DNA from: SAR86 cluster bacterium AG-422-O05
Lineage (GTDB): Bacteria; Pseudomonadota; Gammaproteobacteria; Magnimaribacterales; D2472
Direction of reading: 5' to 3'
Assembly (NCBI GenBank): GCA_003213495.1
Contig: QCMW01000001.1
Location: 646,104 to 710,103, forward strand
Length of the DNA: 64,000 nt
The translations under genes and the position numbers were made by a program. The notes under the pieces are model-generated. The model was not told the origin of the DNA. It made no database searches and worked only from the letters and a program-made list of their open reading frames with translations. Positions 63,740 through 64,000 of this stretch are shown in pieces; the first letter of the stretch is position 1; each line of letters begins with the position of its first letter.

Positions 63740-64000
63740 ATGATTCGTTTTTTTGACGTTTTATTATCGGCAATAACGTTATTGTTACTTTTACCATTAT
63801 TTTTACCTATTGTAATCTTGTTAAGATTTACTGGTGAGGGAGAGATATTTTTCTTACAAGAACGAATCGGTAAGGACGGAAAAAAATTTGAATTATTTAA
63901 GTTTGCGACTATGTTAAAAAATAGTCCAGATATTGGAACTGGCACAGTTACAATGAAAAATGATCCCAGAGTACTCCCTCTTGGTAGATTTTTACGTAAA
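63740..64000 (+). CDS. Initiating sugar-phosphate transferase (bacterial sugar transferase), partial
   Basis: The first 87 residues of a polyprenyl-phosphate sugar-1-phosphate transferase, cut by the right edge. An N-terminal membrane helix (about 5-28, 'VLLSAITLLLLLPLFLPIVI') is followed by the family's 'GEIFFLQERIGKDGKKFELF', 'KFATMLKNSPDIGTGTVTM' and 'NDPRVLPLGRFLRK'. The short N-terminus points to the small PglC/WbaP-C type. It should transfer the first sugar phosphate to undecaprenyl phosphate. It starts 2 bp after the dehydratase. Confidence 0.88.
   Translation, partial: MIRFFDVLLSAITLLLLLPLFLPIVILLRFTGEGEIFFLQERIGKDGKKFELFKFATMLKNSPDIGTGTVTMKNDPRVLPLGRFLRK

Noticed and set aside
1..64000. 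CRISPR arrays, insertion sequences, prophage or integrase genes
   Set aside because: No regularly spaced repeats, transposase or integrase frames were seen. The lambda-P-like gene has no other phage genes around it.

Overview
The window is AT-rich, densely packed chromosomal DNA from a gammaproteobacterium. The order gyrA-serC-pheA-tyrA-aroA-cmk-rpsA-ihfB, the ubiG / mupP-gph / yciK-like SDR cluster and scpA-scpB-rluB all match the Pseudomonas-type gammaproteobacterial arrangement. The low GC, very short intergenic gaps, many 1-14 bp gene overlaps and many TTG/GTG starts suggest a streamlined, probably marine lineage (SAR86-like is my guess; the sequence alone does not prove it). No insertion sequence, prophage or CRISPR array was seen.

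Left part (1-9.6 kb). A minus-strand run carries a DAHP synthase, a DnaT-like protein with a duplicated domain, a lambda-P-like helicase-loader candidate, an RND efflux adaptor and an RND permease. The permease is cut by the window edge and has an apparent frameshift in an 8-base homopolymer. Diverging from it on the plus strand are scpA, scpB, rluB and an AlkA-like glycosylase. These converge on a minus-strand group: SDR, HAD phosphatase and ubiG.

Middle (9.7-27 kb). A long plus-strand housekeeping block holds pntAA-pntAB-pntB, gyrA, serC, pheA, tyrA, aroA, cmk, rpsA (five S1 domains only), ihfB, pyrF, pgi, uvrC, pgsA and a cytidylyltransferase-cupin fusion. It ends with tRNA-Cys(GCA) and tRNA-Leu(UAA).

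Right part (27.1-64 kb). This is a cell-surface polysaccharide locus, still open at the right edge. It starts with an RfaH-like antiterminator only 12 nt behind tRNA-Leu, followed by an ops-like element and an EPS-associated MarR regulator. Next come a Wzz-like chain-length protein and three UDP-sugar enzymes (two dehydrogenases and a uronate epimerase). A complete pseudaminic acid pathway follows (PseB, C, F, G, H and I, plus a WbqC-family protein). The rest contains a PglK-like ABC flippase, methyltransferases, glycosyltransferases, an EpsG/Wzy-like polymerase, and a WbpM-type 4,6-dehydratase with an initiating sugar-phosphate transferase.

The most intriguing piece is the set between 46.3 and 50.8 kb: a Gfo/Idh/MocA dehydrogenase, a second NeuA-like cytidylyltransferase, a PhyH-type dioxygenase and an L-fuconate-dehydratase-like enolase-superfamily enzyme. 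Together they could make and activate an unusual 2-keto-3-deoxy sugar acid for the glycan. This is a hypothesis drawn from gene families and adjacency.
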